From the NCBI GenBank assembly GCA_963969595.1, contig OZ018408.1:3221823-3285822 (forward strand): a DNA stretch of 64,000 nt, given 5' to 3'. The DNA is from Neckera pumila. Its lineage: Eukaryota; Streptophyta; Bryopsida; Hypnales; Neckeraceae. Below are positions 26,601-38,310 of this stretch, piece by piece. Every line of letters starts with the position of its first letter. Position 1 is the first letter of the stretch. The notes beneath the pieces were generated by a model. The model was not told the DNA's origin, made no database searches, and saw only the letters and a program-made list of their open reading frames with translations. The translations under genes were made by a program, and so were the position numbers.

Positions 26601-27820
26601 ACAGAAGAAAAAATTCCCTTGATATCATTAATCTCCACAACGAAAACCCCAAATTTAAGAGTCATTCCACATGTAATGTCCTTGCTCCCTCCCAGAAAGA
26701 GTTCGTCAATCTCCTTCTCTTCATTGTCATAAAGGACTACCTGTCAAAATGACACTGATAAATAGATAGAGTCGCCATTCCACATGCTAGTATTGAATAA
26801 ATAAAAAATTAATTAACACTCATAAATACCATCATAACCTAATCAAGCTCAGAACTCGTACCTTCAGTTCACGACCATTCTTCTGTACAAGCCGAACGAC
26901 GCCATCAAATTCTCTTTTCACTTTCTTAATTGAATTGGTGTAGGTTACATTCCATTCGGTTCCCACTGCAGGTACAACTTGGATACAAATGACAACCATG
27001 TGAATTCCCTTATTCCAAAAAGCAATTAAATCAACGACATGACTCTAATTACAACGTTTATTTCAATTACTGCAGGACGCACTAACTGTTTCAGATTGCA
27101 CTATTCTACTGCAATAAACCAATTTCAAATTCTCCAAACGAATTTAGCGAAAAGAATACATTCCTCCATCTCACTGAAGCCACCTAAAATCAGAAATATA
27201 CTCTAGTAGAAAAACGCAATGTAATCAGTGCATCTTGCAGATGTTGGAAGTAAACGGTATAGTGGAGAGTACATTCCATTAGGTTTTCACAGCACACAGA
27301 AAGGAGAGACAAAGTGACAAAAAACAAGTGAATTCTCAAATTGTGATGCGCAATCAAGACATACAAAACATACAAAACGAACCTCTCCAATTCAATTTTC
27401 AAAGAAACAGCCAAATGTAGGTTCCCAAACAAACTGAGGGTTAAAATTCCAACCACTGGCAATCGAAGCTCGATCCGTCGGACGAGGCGGAGCGAGAGCA
27501 GAGCTAGTGCGAGCTGGAATGGAGGATCGGGGCGGCAGGGGACCAATTGCCGAAGAACAACGGAGGCCGTCCTCCACGAGTTCCCCCACCTCGACGACAT
27601 ACTGTTCGATCTTGAGGGTTTGATTGACTCGAACGTCATAGCCCCTGCGGACAATCTGCGCTGCCAAACCGGTCGAGCTGTCGGCGTCAGAGAGAAAGAT
27701 CCTTGGGATCTTTTGCCCAGGCATGTAGCGGAGTGTGAGGATGCCATCGAGCTTGCGCTTGGAAGGGGGTATCGTATAGACAACGTGCCAGCGAGTGCCT
27801 TCGGGGACAGGGGCGGCCAT
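23607..27820 (-). CDS. ZGRF1-like protein with two tandem DUF2439-type domains
   Basis: Protein related to the N-terminal (DUF2439) part of ZGRF1, a family linked to DNA repair; function in this organism is inferred only. Exons supported by splice sites and phase: 27820-27454, 26965-26862, 26740-26521, 26247-26179, 25938-25867, 25745-25313, 25081-25047, 24809-24674, 24292-24214, 23921-23607. Another exon probably lies near 25200-25140, but its junctions do not resolve. Exon 1 encodes one domain (WHVVYTIPPSKRKLDG, ending KIEQYVVEVGE). Exons 2-3 encode a second (WNVTYTNSIKKVKREFDG, VLYDNEEKE, LKFGVFVVEIND), so the module is duplicated. The middle is acidic and Ser-rich; the C-terminus is polar with Asn/Ser runs. 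No GRF zinc finger or helicase motif was found. The start ATG at 27820 is the first in frame. Confidence 0.72.
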
Positions 27821-28794
27821 GAGGAAGAGGCGACATGGAAGAGGGGAGCAACGAAAGGAGCAAGCCGGGGAGCAAGCAAGCTGGAAGTGGTTGGCGTTTG
27901 AAAGTGCAACGACAACTCTGCCGCGCCGTCAAGGTCACGCTTCTACAGGCCCTGCGGGATGGCGTGGCACGCTGCCGCGGCTTCGCCTCTAAAAGTCGCG
28001 TTAACCCTGGAAGTCCCAGGAGAAAAACAGAATTAACTCACTTCAATGCCTCTCAATTCCCTTCAGAATTATGTACTGTTCGCCCATTTGTTCCAAAAAG
28101 AAAAGAAAAGAATTATGTACTTTAACACACATTGGTATGTGTTTTTTTTTGGCACTTCTTCAATATACACTTCAACGTTTCAAATATCAACAATGTATTG
28201 AATTTTTTTTTAAAACTGCATTTTTTTGCATAAAAATGTTCGGGATCAAAAGGATTAATGGGATTAATGACAGATTAGGGACAATTGATGTAGCAGTTGA
28301 GCAGGATATTCTAGAATGTCATTCACATGAAGGTCATAATAATCAGGTTTCAGTGTAAGTTACAGTAATTCAAAAGCTGATTGGATGGATCTAAATCATA
28401 TGCGAAAATCTCTATTGAAATATCTCTACTTCTACCTAGACTAGGTGAAATTATTATTCTTGACTGTGCGTCTTCCAGATCATTAAATTAACCGTTTGCT
28501 TCTTAATTCTTTCATCTACCTTCCAGTTTCAGTGTCGGTTGAGCTTCACATTCTGTTCGCACCTGCTAATTCGTTACAACTTTCACGATCAGTCTGAGCA
28601 TATATACATACAGTGTGAGCAGTGCCAGTCAGTGTGAGCAGTGTCAGTCAGATCAATCTGTTAAGTGTGAGTATTAGAAAACAACTCTTTCTGGTTTTCT
28701 AGGATCTGCCAGACTCACGCAGCAGGGCTGGTGATTTCGTAGTGCTAGCATTGATTGGAAGATCATTCTCTTGTTCAATTCTGCAGTCATCAGA
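27821..28794. promoter_or_regulatory. Divergent intergenic region between ZGRF1-like and C2H2 genes
   Basis: Holds the promoters of two head-to-head genes. A TATA-like TATATACATA at 28601-28610 suits the plus-strand zinc-finger gene (start 28795). It is followed at 28611-28650 by a short tandem repeat of CAGTGTGAGCAGTGYCAGT. A polypyrimidine stretch ending TTCTGCAG before 28786 could be the acceptor of a leader intron. A solitary piggyBac-like TTAACCCTGG is at 28001. No TATA box was identified for the minus-strand gene. Confidence 0.5.
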
Positions 28795-30380
28795 ATGGGT
28801 GAATCAAACGCTGAAAACAACCTCCAGCTCTGGGCTGAAGGTCCTCGCATCTGCAATGTGGATGCACAAATGATGCCTCACTACAAAATCCAGGCCGTGT
28901 GCATTCACGAGGGTTGTGAGGAAACCATTCCCTTCACCATGGGATTGGCAAGAGACATGCGCAAGCATTTCAACGAGAAGCATCGTCTGCTCTGCAAAGC
29001 ATGCAAGAAGGAAGACTTCACTAGTAAGGAGGACCTGGAGGAGCACTTGAAATCAAATCACGGAGATAGCTGTTGTTCTGAGTGCCATGCCTCGTTCAAT
29101 CTGACATCAGCCATTGCTATGCACGTAAGCAGGCTCACCGATTCCTACATTTTAAATTTATTTAATTATGAATTTGCAGTGCATGCACAAGTCAGTCAAG
29201 AAAAATGTCTCTTGATAGTATGTCGTAGTCTGTACAAAGTATTTTTAAATCATGGTCTGCATAACTTATTGAAGGGCATTTAGAGTCTGCATTTAAAGTT
29301 TACAGATTGTTACATACCTGATAATCGATTTGTTACAAACCTGATTTTAACGCAGATAGAGTGTCCAAGGAATTCTTGCTCGGTCACACCCCAGGCTTTG
29401 GCGAGCGCCTTGCGCCGAACCCAGGCAGACGTGAAAGATGTGGATAGACAGAAAGACGAGACTGATCCAAACGCGGTCTACTCGCCTATCAGATGCAGCT
29501 ATGGCGATATCAAATGCAGCCCTGAAGAGATCATGTAAGATGCTTCTTGAATTTAAACGACTTTTGCTTTGAGTTGACGCCTAAAGCTCTTCATTGTGAA
29601 CTTCTCTGAAATGAAACTAGAATATCCTGCATACTGTCATCGACTGGAGCACACTAGTCACACTATTTCACAGTGAAAAAGTTGGGACCCAGGAGAACCA
29701 GGTTTGACTGTATTTACCTCAGTTAAAATAATAGGAAATGCTAGTATGCGCTTACTCACTGTGGATAAAAACAGGTTTCTAAAACTGAAGGAGTTCAGGC
29801 GGACGCTATTGCGTGCCCACAAGGAAGCACTGAGCCACAAGCGGCAGGAGATTAGGCACCCACCATCGCCAGCTAGAGGGACTACCTCTGTGCACAATAC
29901 AAGTGGCTACTGCAACAGCAGTTACTCTTCTCCTCATGCCTCAGTCTTTCAAAGTGGATTCGGGCATGTCAAAGGCGCCAGTGGCCACGACCTGGCGTTG
30001 CATAACAAACCCAGTGGATTAGGGCATGTCAAAGGCATCGGCTGCAGCAGCTGCGCTGCTTCTCCCAGTTCCGTGGATCCAAAATCACCCAATGGATCAG
30101 GCAATCATGATAGCCCTCCGCTGACAGATGATCAGGACCGATTCGATCAGGAGAATTGGGAATGGACCTGCGCCTCTTGTACGGTTAAATTCACCAGTAA
30201 GTTCACCCAACTGTAACTCTTTGATTGCTCAGCAGAAATTGTCAACCGAGATAATCACATTCCTCTTGACCTTGGGTGCTGAGAAAAATTGCTCGGTGGA
30301 ATTGTGCAGCCCTTTCGAAGCTGCTGCAGCATGTCGAAGCACGAGTGAAGGACAGCTGGTGGAAGTCCATGAACAAGTGA
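28795..30380 (+). CDS. C2H2 zinc-finger protein (four exons, about 333 aa)
   Basis: Putative nucleic-acid-binding C2H2 protein. Exons 28795-29124, 29356-29534, 29775-30196 and 30310-30380 join in consistent phase, with donors GTAAGC, GTAAGA and GTAAGT. Finger 1, residues 36-63 (C-x4-C-x16-H-x4-H). Finger 2, residues 67-89 (C-x2-C-x13-H-x4-H). Finger 3 starts at Cys94 (C-x2-C-x3-F-x5-I-x2-H110). Finger 4 starts at Cys302 (C-x2-C-x3-F-x5-L-x2-H318) across the exon 3/4 junction, which supports that splice choice. Fingers 3 and 4 lack a standard last histidine. The middle (about 180-290) is Ser/Gly/His-rich and repeats GFGHVKGASGHD and GLGHVKGIGCSS. An alternative small exon at 29180 (CMHKSVKKN) would stop early. 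Subfamily not recognised. Confidence 0.75.
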
Positions 30381-31883
30381 GGCTTGGAACTGATGAAGTC
30401 GAAGAAGCAGGGGAGCCTATTCATACTTGCTTTTTTAACAGAATCGGAGATTAGTCTGTCGGCAATGTACAGCGGAATTATGCAATATTATGGTAGTTTA
30501 CCGGATAGATAGGTAGGACCAACAGCACTGACGGTGTTACCAACAAAGCTCTTTAAAGGCATAAGTTGAGAATTCAACAGAGAGCATCACATTATACCGG
30601 TATCTAAATGCCACAAACTGAAACTGCCAGTGAGATCAGCCACTGGACGAAAGACCTTGAGCTTTGGCATTTTGATCTTCCCAATAATAATTAAATTTTT
30701 TGAGCATTATATTGACATGAGGAATTTGGAGCCCATTTCAATGTACTTCACATAGAAAATTCTTCAGCTTATTTCTACAAATTCTCATTACAATAATCTC
30801 CGCCCTCGAAACCCTAATTTCTTCAAATGAATCACAAACAAATTACACTGTTTTGCCGGCCACAGTCCCCACTATAACGATCCGTATCTCGCAGTGATCA
30901 TTTCTAGGACAATATTACACGCCGTGTTTGAGAAATGGATGCAACATAAGCATACTGAATTACCATTCTAGAGTAATCCAAGACCATAAATATTGATGAA
31001 TAGAGAATGAAGAAAGATTACCATTCCTCTACTCGCAGCGGTTCTCAAGCTACCTCTGCAGTCGGAGATTTTCTCCTTGCTTTTCTTATCCTTCACAGCT
31101 CTTCCCATGTAGTGCTCAAAATCACCGCGGATCGATTTTGATATACAACTGTATATACAGTTGACTCACTCTGATCCGCGGAAATATTGGCACTGCATGG
31201 AACTGCTGATCACACCCTACTTTGCAGTACTCCATCCTCGAATTGTAAACTGACCTGCGCTCAGGAAACCACATCAATCTCTAGCGGCGACTTCTCTACT
31301 CCTGCCCTTCCCCCACGCACTAAGTGTGCCTAACAACATCGTTGCCTCGGAAACAGCTCGCGATGAGCTTGAAAACTTAAGGGTCACGAAACCCTGGTCG
31401 GGCAGTCCTCGTGGATGAAAAAAGAGATCATCAACGAATTTACATCCTCAAGTGCGAGATCAACGCGCTGTAACGTGAAAAAATATCTGCACGGTGGATC
31501 GACGAAGATTCACCTCTTTATTAAGGGGTAGTCACGGCTCCTTCATCCCCTTCCGTAACCATCTCTGCTTGTGTGTATCTGTCTGCTCAAACGAATCTCA
31601 TCCATAAGCAGGATAGTTTGTTTGTAACCACACGATATTCATCCTTGAAGGCAACAATTACGTGAGTTTTCATCCAGGGACAGAGATGGTTATGCCTTGT
31701 AACCCTCTCACCGCCTCTTGGTGGCTCGAAGGTTACCTAGTTTGTGAAGGTTGAGAAGAGGGGCGTGGCGTGGTGCAGTTGGCTTGCCACAGCTTGCGCC
31801 GGCTCCTTTCATCGGCTCCTTTTAGTGAAGGTTGAGAAGGGTCGTTCTCTTCCTCCGCAAGACAAGAACGAACATGAAGAAGT
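30381..31883. other. Intergenic DNA with a nested palindrome and inverted-repeat arm
   Basis: 3' flank of the zinc-finger gene. 31125-31181 is a two-level palindrome: outer arms CCGCGGATC / GATCCGCGG around a perfect 18-bp palindrome, CAACTGTATATACAGTTG, at 31146-31163. From 31518 AGGGGTAGTCAC begins an arm that is inverted at 39452-39463, beyond the piggyBac element. No gene seen. Confidence 0.55.
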
Positions 31884-33247
31884 TTAACCCTTTAAGGCCT
31901 GAGTGGCCAGAAGTGGCCTACGGTTGGGTGTCTGTTTGCATTTGAGTGGTGAAGATTGTGTCTATGGGAAATGGCCCAAACTACAAACTTTAGGGCAAGA
32001 GTAAGTAGTAAATTGTGCGATTTAAAAAAAATTAAAGGAACACAATTGTGGATTCTGTGTGGTTTGAAAGCTTGAATACATGGAGGAGACTACAATACGA
32101 GTGTTCAAACGCGTATTTTGTTTACGATTTATACTTGTCAGGAGCCTGCACAGTACTACAAAAAATGACCCACACAGCTGGTACGTGGCCTATAGGGTTT
32201 AGGGTCTTGTGGGCGCTCCAAGTGCCTTGGATCCCTTGTTGGGTCACGGCTGAGCGCATTTTTTTATGAGTGTATTATCGCTCTCGCCATCAAAATAGGT
32301 AGTGGTGTTCGCCTTCACAGCCAGAGCGAGTGGCATTCGCAATCAAAACATGTAGTGGGGTGCGTGGTGGTACGAAGTGGAATTGTGAGATGGCGTTGTG
32401 TAGAAGGGGGGAAGTGCTACAAGAGGTGGTGGGAAATTCACAAATGAGAGGAGGTTTGCCGCAAGACCTGAATTGTTGGAAGGCTGTGGGTGAATTGTCA
32501 AGTTTTTGTGAGAGTTGCGAATTGATCGCACACAGCATTGGTAGCCGCATTTCTATGGTGGACGTCGATTTTGCAGAAGAGTTGTGACGTTGGTTTTTAT
32601 CGGAAGGGGCATCTGAGAGAGCAGCTTCGAAGGTGCTGCGTTTGCTGGACCCAATTCAGCTGGAGGCAGAGCCTAGGCCGACGAAGTGGAATCGCAGAGG
32701 GCAATTTTGCGTTGAAGATCACTGTCGTTATCTCTGGTATCGCCACGCTGCCCGCCTCTTACGTTGGTGCGATCGCTACCAATTCCCTCAATTTGTGCGG
32801 AATTTGTTGCATAAGATTTTCAATTCGACGTCAAGAGCAGGAGATGAAGAGGTCCGCGCGATCTCACAAGCTCCAGGCGGACCAAGCGCAGCAACTGCCT
32901 CCACTACCGCTACAAGACGATTTTGAGATGCAGGTGAGGGGCTTACTCAGTTCATTTCGGTTTATTGAATGATTCTTGGTGGATTTGGGGGAGGGTTTAG
33001 GGTTTACGTCTGGATTTAGGGTGCTTGTAAATCCCCCTACCTCAATGCAGTTCTCTCCAATCTGGTGGAGTCTTTACACTCTCTGTAAATTTTTGGGTTT
33101 AAGGCGCCAAATAGAATGTATGACATGGTTTTTGTATTGAAGCTTATTGAAATTGCTACCCTGCTTTTGCAGGCACCACACAATGTCGCGAGCTTGCAGT
33201 ACCCCATCGAAACTTCGAGATCGACGCTATAGTCCGTTCTGCAAGAG

Positions 33248-36200
33248 ATGATCGGGATGGTGAGAGCACCACTCCAAGACCTGAATGCAATGCCACAGGT
33301 TCCGATTGCCACGCCAGAAGCCCCTCCGAAGAAGGTGCACAAGCCTCGACTGAAGAGAATTCCACTGCTTGATGCAAGTGAGGTCGCTGAAGTGGACGTA
33401 GTTCCAGTTGAGGAGCCAGTGAAGAAAGCAAGGAAGAGTAGGGTTCGAAAACAGCCTCCAGCAATGTGAGAGGAAAGGGTGAAAAAACCAAAGAAGCCGT
33501 GGGTGAAGAAGCAGCCTACAGTGAAATCCACGTTCATCCCTATTTTGCTTCAAACACCAATGCCGTTTCCATCAGGGGAAGAAGACATTGGTCCCCCGCC
33601 TCCTCCTTTAGGCACACAGCCTGCGGTAGGTAATCTTCTAACCTTCAAATTCCAGGCTTCAGGGTGAAGTGGGCATTCTTCATTTGATTGGTAGCACCAG
33701 GTACAACTCGTGAAGTAGTAATCTAGGCTTCAGGGGTTTAGGGCTTGATCCTGGAGGAACATGAATTGTACCGATAATAGCAGTTTAGGTTTGCATGGTA
33801 GGGCTAGAGTCGCCAGTTAGTGTGAGGTTGTAACTAATAAGGTTGCTCTGTTTTTTATTGTTCCCAGGTTGTGCAAAGAATGGGAGGTTCAAAAGGGAAG
33901 ACAAGGCAAAGGGTCAAGTTGCCAAGGCAAGAAAACCACGGAACTAGGCTCCAAAATTGTCAATGCCAAATCACACAAACGGAGTTCTTACCAGAGCCAT
34001 CACTACAAGCAAAGTTTTGGTGTCTGCAGATTTAGGAGGCTCCGAGGAGGACCAAGCACAGTTCACGGCGGATGAGGGGGAACGAACTCCTGATATGTTG
34101 GTAGAAGGCATTGACGGCACCGATATTCACCAAATTCTGTTCGACATGCCACCGCCCGAGTCCCTTCATTCACTTGGCAATATGGAGACCATTCAAGTTA
34201 ACCTGTGGGACACCATATTCTGTGACGATTCCTGGCGCGTTGTGGAGCCAATTCGAAAGGCTCCAGGGTATGGAGCAATTCATCCGGATGGGGCTCTACC
34301 CAAAAAAATGGTTGTAGCAGTTGGAGATATTCCTTCCCACATGCACGGACGGTTCAGTGATTGGAACTCGGCACATCGAGATTGGGCCGTCCAAGTGCCA
34401 AATCGATTTCTTTCTTCTGCGTTGTTTCAAGCTGGAGACACTCCGATGTGGACCCAGGGTCATATCATTGGCGAGGGAACTTCCGTCCAAATAGGAAAGC
34501 AGGTAATTGTATGCAACTTAGGGGGGGAAGACAGGGAACATGAGATGGAGGAGGAGGACGTCAGAGTTGCTTTGGGACCTGACATGAGGGCTCAAGGAAG
34601 TGAAGAGGGACATGGCAAGGGCTGGAATGAAAGGCAGCACTACTTCAGTCCAAAGCGTAATGTTGGCTGGGTGCCAGAGTCGCCGAACTTCCTTGCCAAA
34701 ACCTTTCATGTGTACTCTGGAGACACAATCTTGGTTTCGCAAACTGAAAGCAACCAAGGAGATGCGGATTTTGTTGCTGGAACTGAGATCAACGGATCAA
34801 AGGCTGTGCAACCACCGGGAGAGCCTATCGAGGACTACGACATCCCCTCTAACGTGGAAGGCATCGACGGCACCCAAGATTCGACTGCTCGGACAACCTT
34901 CCCCAAGGTAAGCTATAACTTACCGGAGTATTTTTCCCATGCCCGTATAGACTCTGATGACAAAGAGGAAGATGACCTACCCCAAAGTGTACATGACACG
35001 GACTCCAGCGACCGTGATTGGTTGCTGGAATTTTGTGACACTATAGAAAGCAATGATGAGGACTTCAAAGTAGACTGCCTTGACGAATCGAATGACGTAG
35101 CTCCAGAGTTAGGGGATTGGTGCATGATGCCCGATTCTTTCACCCCCGTGTATTTAGACACGGCGCAGTTGGTGCAACACTACCATCCAGCAGCGTAGAG
35201 CTCTGCTAGCGTGGAGCTCGTACAAAGCAGAGACAATTTCACGGGTCCAACTCCTAGCCTAAAATGCCCTACTGTGGCTGGGCTTCCAAAACCAAAGCGC
35301 ATATTCAACATGTATTGGAATGAAGAAACTTTAGCACAAATAGTGAGAGAGACAAATCGTTATGCTAGAACGGTATTGCCACATAAGCCTAATGAGAACC
35401 AGTGCATGAAGGGTGGAAGCAACTGGGAGGATGTCACTATTGGCAACATTTGAGGTTGGCTAGGCATCTGCATCCTTATGGGGTGTAAGAGATTAGCGTC
35501 CCTTCGTCAATATTGGATGCGGTCTGATTCGTTTCACTTCTGCGAATTCATTTCCAAAGTCATGTCTCGTGATAGGTGGTTTCAAATACTGCATTGTCTC
35601 CACTTAGTAGACAACCAGACCATGGTTAGGGATCCCTAAAACCCCAAATTTGATCGGATTGCTAAGACAAGGTGGTTGGTCGAGAATTTTGTTAAAGTCT
35701 CCAAGGCAATCTACAACTTGGAACGGGAAATTACTGTAGACGAATGCGTGATCCCTTACAAAGGTCGGTACTGCTTTATAAAGCAGTTTATGCCTGATAA
35801 ACCAGTCCGTTTTGGAATCAAGGTGTGGCTACTGGCTAAATCGAAGAGCCGATTTGTTTGGCGAATAGAGGTTTATTTTGGTGAAGGTTCCGGTAGTGGA
35901 GAGCATGGATTAGGGTACCATGTAGTTGACAGGATGATTTGGGGGCTTGAGCACCGTGGTCATTGTCTAGTTGTGGACGATTTATTTGCCAGCGTGTATC
36001 TGTTCCATCATTTGATGGTGCAAGGCGTTTGGGCAACTAGAACTGTGAGACAAACAAATAAAAACCTTCCTATAGGTCTATACAGGGATGGTGATAGTCA
36101 CAAGCGTGGGTCGATGTTGATCCACATACAAGTGCATCGGCAGATGGGTGTCGTTTCATGGCAAGACAAAAAGCTTGTCATGCTGCTAAGCACAGCTGAA

Positions 36201-36734
36201 GCACCTTGGGACCCAAACAGCAAGGTACTGCGTCGTATTGTAGGACTACGAGGCCAATTGGTCGTGCCTTCCTCACCGGTACACCGCCAATATGTGGAGT
36301 ATATGCGGGGAGTTGACGTCACCGATCAACTTCGTGGAAATTATTCGGCTCAATTGAGGTATCACAAGTGGTGGCTCAAGATTTTTCATTTTGTTGTTGA
36401 CCAAAGCCTTGTCAACTCCTATGTAACATGGATTCACGAAATGGAGGACTTGGAATTGAAGGTGATGTCACACCTTCAATTTAAAATTGTTGTGGGAAAA
36501 CACTTGATTCAAGAGGCTATGAGTAGTAGGACCACGAAGAAAGTGCCACCCAATGATGCAGTACAAAGACGAAGGCCACATCGTATTCATGTCCCTCTGC
36601 ATTTGAAGTTGAAGCGTTCTTGTGTGATTTGCGGTCACATGCAACGTTGGTACTGCGATGCGTGTGGGGGGAAATGGATGTGCCGGGAGGCTTGTTATTT
36701 ATTTCACCATGAGAAGCTCAATTCCATACCTTAG
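33248..36734 (+). pseudogene. piggyBac transposase (DDE_Tnp_1_7 type), interrupted by stops
   Basis: Cut-and-paste transposase. 35211-36734 is one frame with the piggyBac fold: an ETNRYA motif near 35364, then the catalytic Asp in ITVDECVIPYKGR (35739), the second in VVDDLFASV (35976), and the third region GVDVTDQL (36315/36324) followed by KWWLKIFHF. A C-terminal Cys-rich domain follows (CVICG, CDAC, MCREAC). The N-terminal 400 residues (33957-35195) are acidic and low in similarity to anything I know. Upstream are basic repeats. In-frame stops: TGA 33467, TAG 33945, TAG 35196, TGA 35451 and TAA 35637. A plausible intron spans 33630-33867. Stops at 35451 and 35637 lie within conserved sequence, so this copy is inactive unless read through. 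A short further exon-like frame (36764-36867, VSKMQKWWELKENL) follows. Confidence 0.85.
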
Positions 36735-37839
36735 TTCAGACCACTCTAACCTGTACTTCTATAGGTGCGCGGGGTGTCAAAGATGCAGAAGTGGTGGGAG
36801 TTGAAAGAGAACCTCAACATTGCAAGCAACAAAGACGGTGAAGACCGCGCCACAGTAGCACGGCCTTGACGCCACTTGTTTTGATTTCTAAAATTGCGGA
36901 AGTAGTTATGCTATTGTAGGAATTTTTGATTCAGAAGGGTAGCTCCTGCAAGAGGTGAACGGCCATCAAAGTGGTGAAGCTATTTTCGTTCTAAGATATA
37001 GGACAGTTGAGTAGAACGGAATTTTGAACCAATTAGAAGTAGCCTTTTGACGCCCATATGGACCTACGTAATGATAAACTTATATTTTGGTAACTTTGTG
37101 CTTTTCATTGATGGCCTTCAGAAGCTCTCCATTCTGTTATGATATGATTTTGCGTGCGCATGTGCGCTTGAAGTTCAATCATTCCTTTTTTGTCCGTGCA
37201 GGAGAAGTCATCCGTGAGTCGATTACAGATGTGGTTTTGCAGCACATTCTTGAGCACAACGACGGATACAACTTACATCCTTGAAGCAAAAAACAGGTAG
37301 TACCCTATCACTTATTCATGTAATTGTGGAGTGCATGACAATTCTGTTGCGGCAATGAGCAGGTCAGGAGACATGGATGAGGAGCAAGTAAGGAGATACG
37401 CATCTAGATCAGGTAAATACAAAATTCTTGCAGCAATAGGGCTACAAGTCGTTGCTTTAGGACAAAACATACTTTTCCAATGTATAGGTGCAACGAGGAA
37501 GTCTGCCCTACATGTATCTGAAAGCATATCACAGTAGTCTGTTAATGTTTTATATACGCTAACTCTGCCGTAATAGAGAAGGGTGCAAGAGCCGCCATTC
37601 AACTGCTGCAGTTGTGTCCCACAGACAAGCCGCCTCTCAAACGTCACCCTCCTAGCAAGATGTGGACGGTCACCACTAATTTTTTTACATAGCATTCTAA
37701 CTCGTATAACTGCCTAGGGAATGTACACAGATAAAGCTTGGAGCAAGACTTTTCAAATCCACAATTTGGTGAACTAGGGAATGGCGGTAGTGACATCCCA
37801 GATTGGAGTCCTCTGTTCCACCTGGCGAGTAACTTCATC

Positions 37840-38310
37840 TCAGTCGCTGCTAAGTTCGTGCACGTCCGGTGAAGAGGAAGAAGGGTTGGCGGCGTGAGTA
37901 ACATTGAACTTGCCCTGGCTGACAAGCTCGAAAGTTAGCCGGTCCCCCTCCGTCAAGTTATACATGTTGCAGAACTTCCGAAAGCTGCTGGTGAATGCTA
38001 GGTGTGAGTAGTGAGGTGGGATTTCTGAAACTTTGCATGTCACCTTCGACTGTCGTCTCCCTCCAGCGTAGCCCAACTTCACTTGCTTTTGAATTGCGTG
38101 GGGTGTTTCTTTGCATACCAGTAAGGAACCGTCTACCAAAATTGAAGAGTAAAAGTGAGAACTGGCGCATGAATGGCGAGTGAACTGCATAACTAATGCA
38201 TGGAATCAGAGATGGAAATGAAAGCTCACCATTTTGGCTAATGAGGTCTTCTTTAGCACCTTATCGAAGCAAAAGTCGTTGCGGAACATTGCGTCCTTCA
38301 AAGTCGGCAT
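37840..38310 (-). CDS. Small B3 DNA-binding-domain protein inside the piggyBac element
   Basis: Predicted plant-type B3 domain protein of 141 aa that would bind DNA in the nucleus. Exon 1 is 38310-38230 (27 codons, containing CFDKVLKKTSLAKM), followed by donor GTGAGC. Exon 2 is 38184-37840 after TGCAG; the phase is 0 across the junction. B3 features in order: FDKVL strand, SLLVCKE, a basic linker GYAGGRRQSKVTCKV, then AFTSSFRKFCNMYNLTEGD and RLTFELV. The frame is intact, unlike the transposase next to it. It lies 1.1 kb past the transposase stop, convergent with it, about 1 kb from the element's right end. Residues 28-43 at the start of exon 2 do not match B3 and may reflect an alternative acceptor. 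Role inferred: captured host gene or element-encoded DNA binder. Confidence 0.75.

Noticed and set aside
27190..27915. 241-codon minus-strand open frame over the start of the ZGRF1-like gene
   Set aside because: It overlaps exon 1 in another frame, has no family features, and the DUF2439 reading frame explains the region with correct splice sites.
28001..28258. Possible 255-bp TTAA element (TTAACCCTGG to GGATTAA)
   Set aside because: Only about 11 of 17 end positions agree and there is no second copy.
34907..35198. An intron beginning at AAG/GTAAGC (34909) that would remove the TAG at 35196
   Set aside because: The donor is good, but the frame stays open and acidic like its upstream part, no acceptor joins in phase before the ETNRYA motif convincingly, and the later stops would remain.
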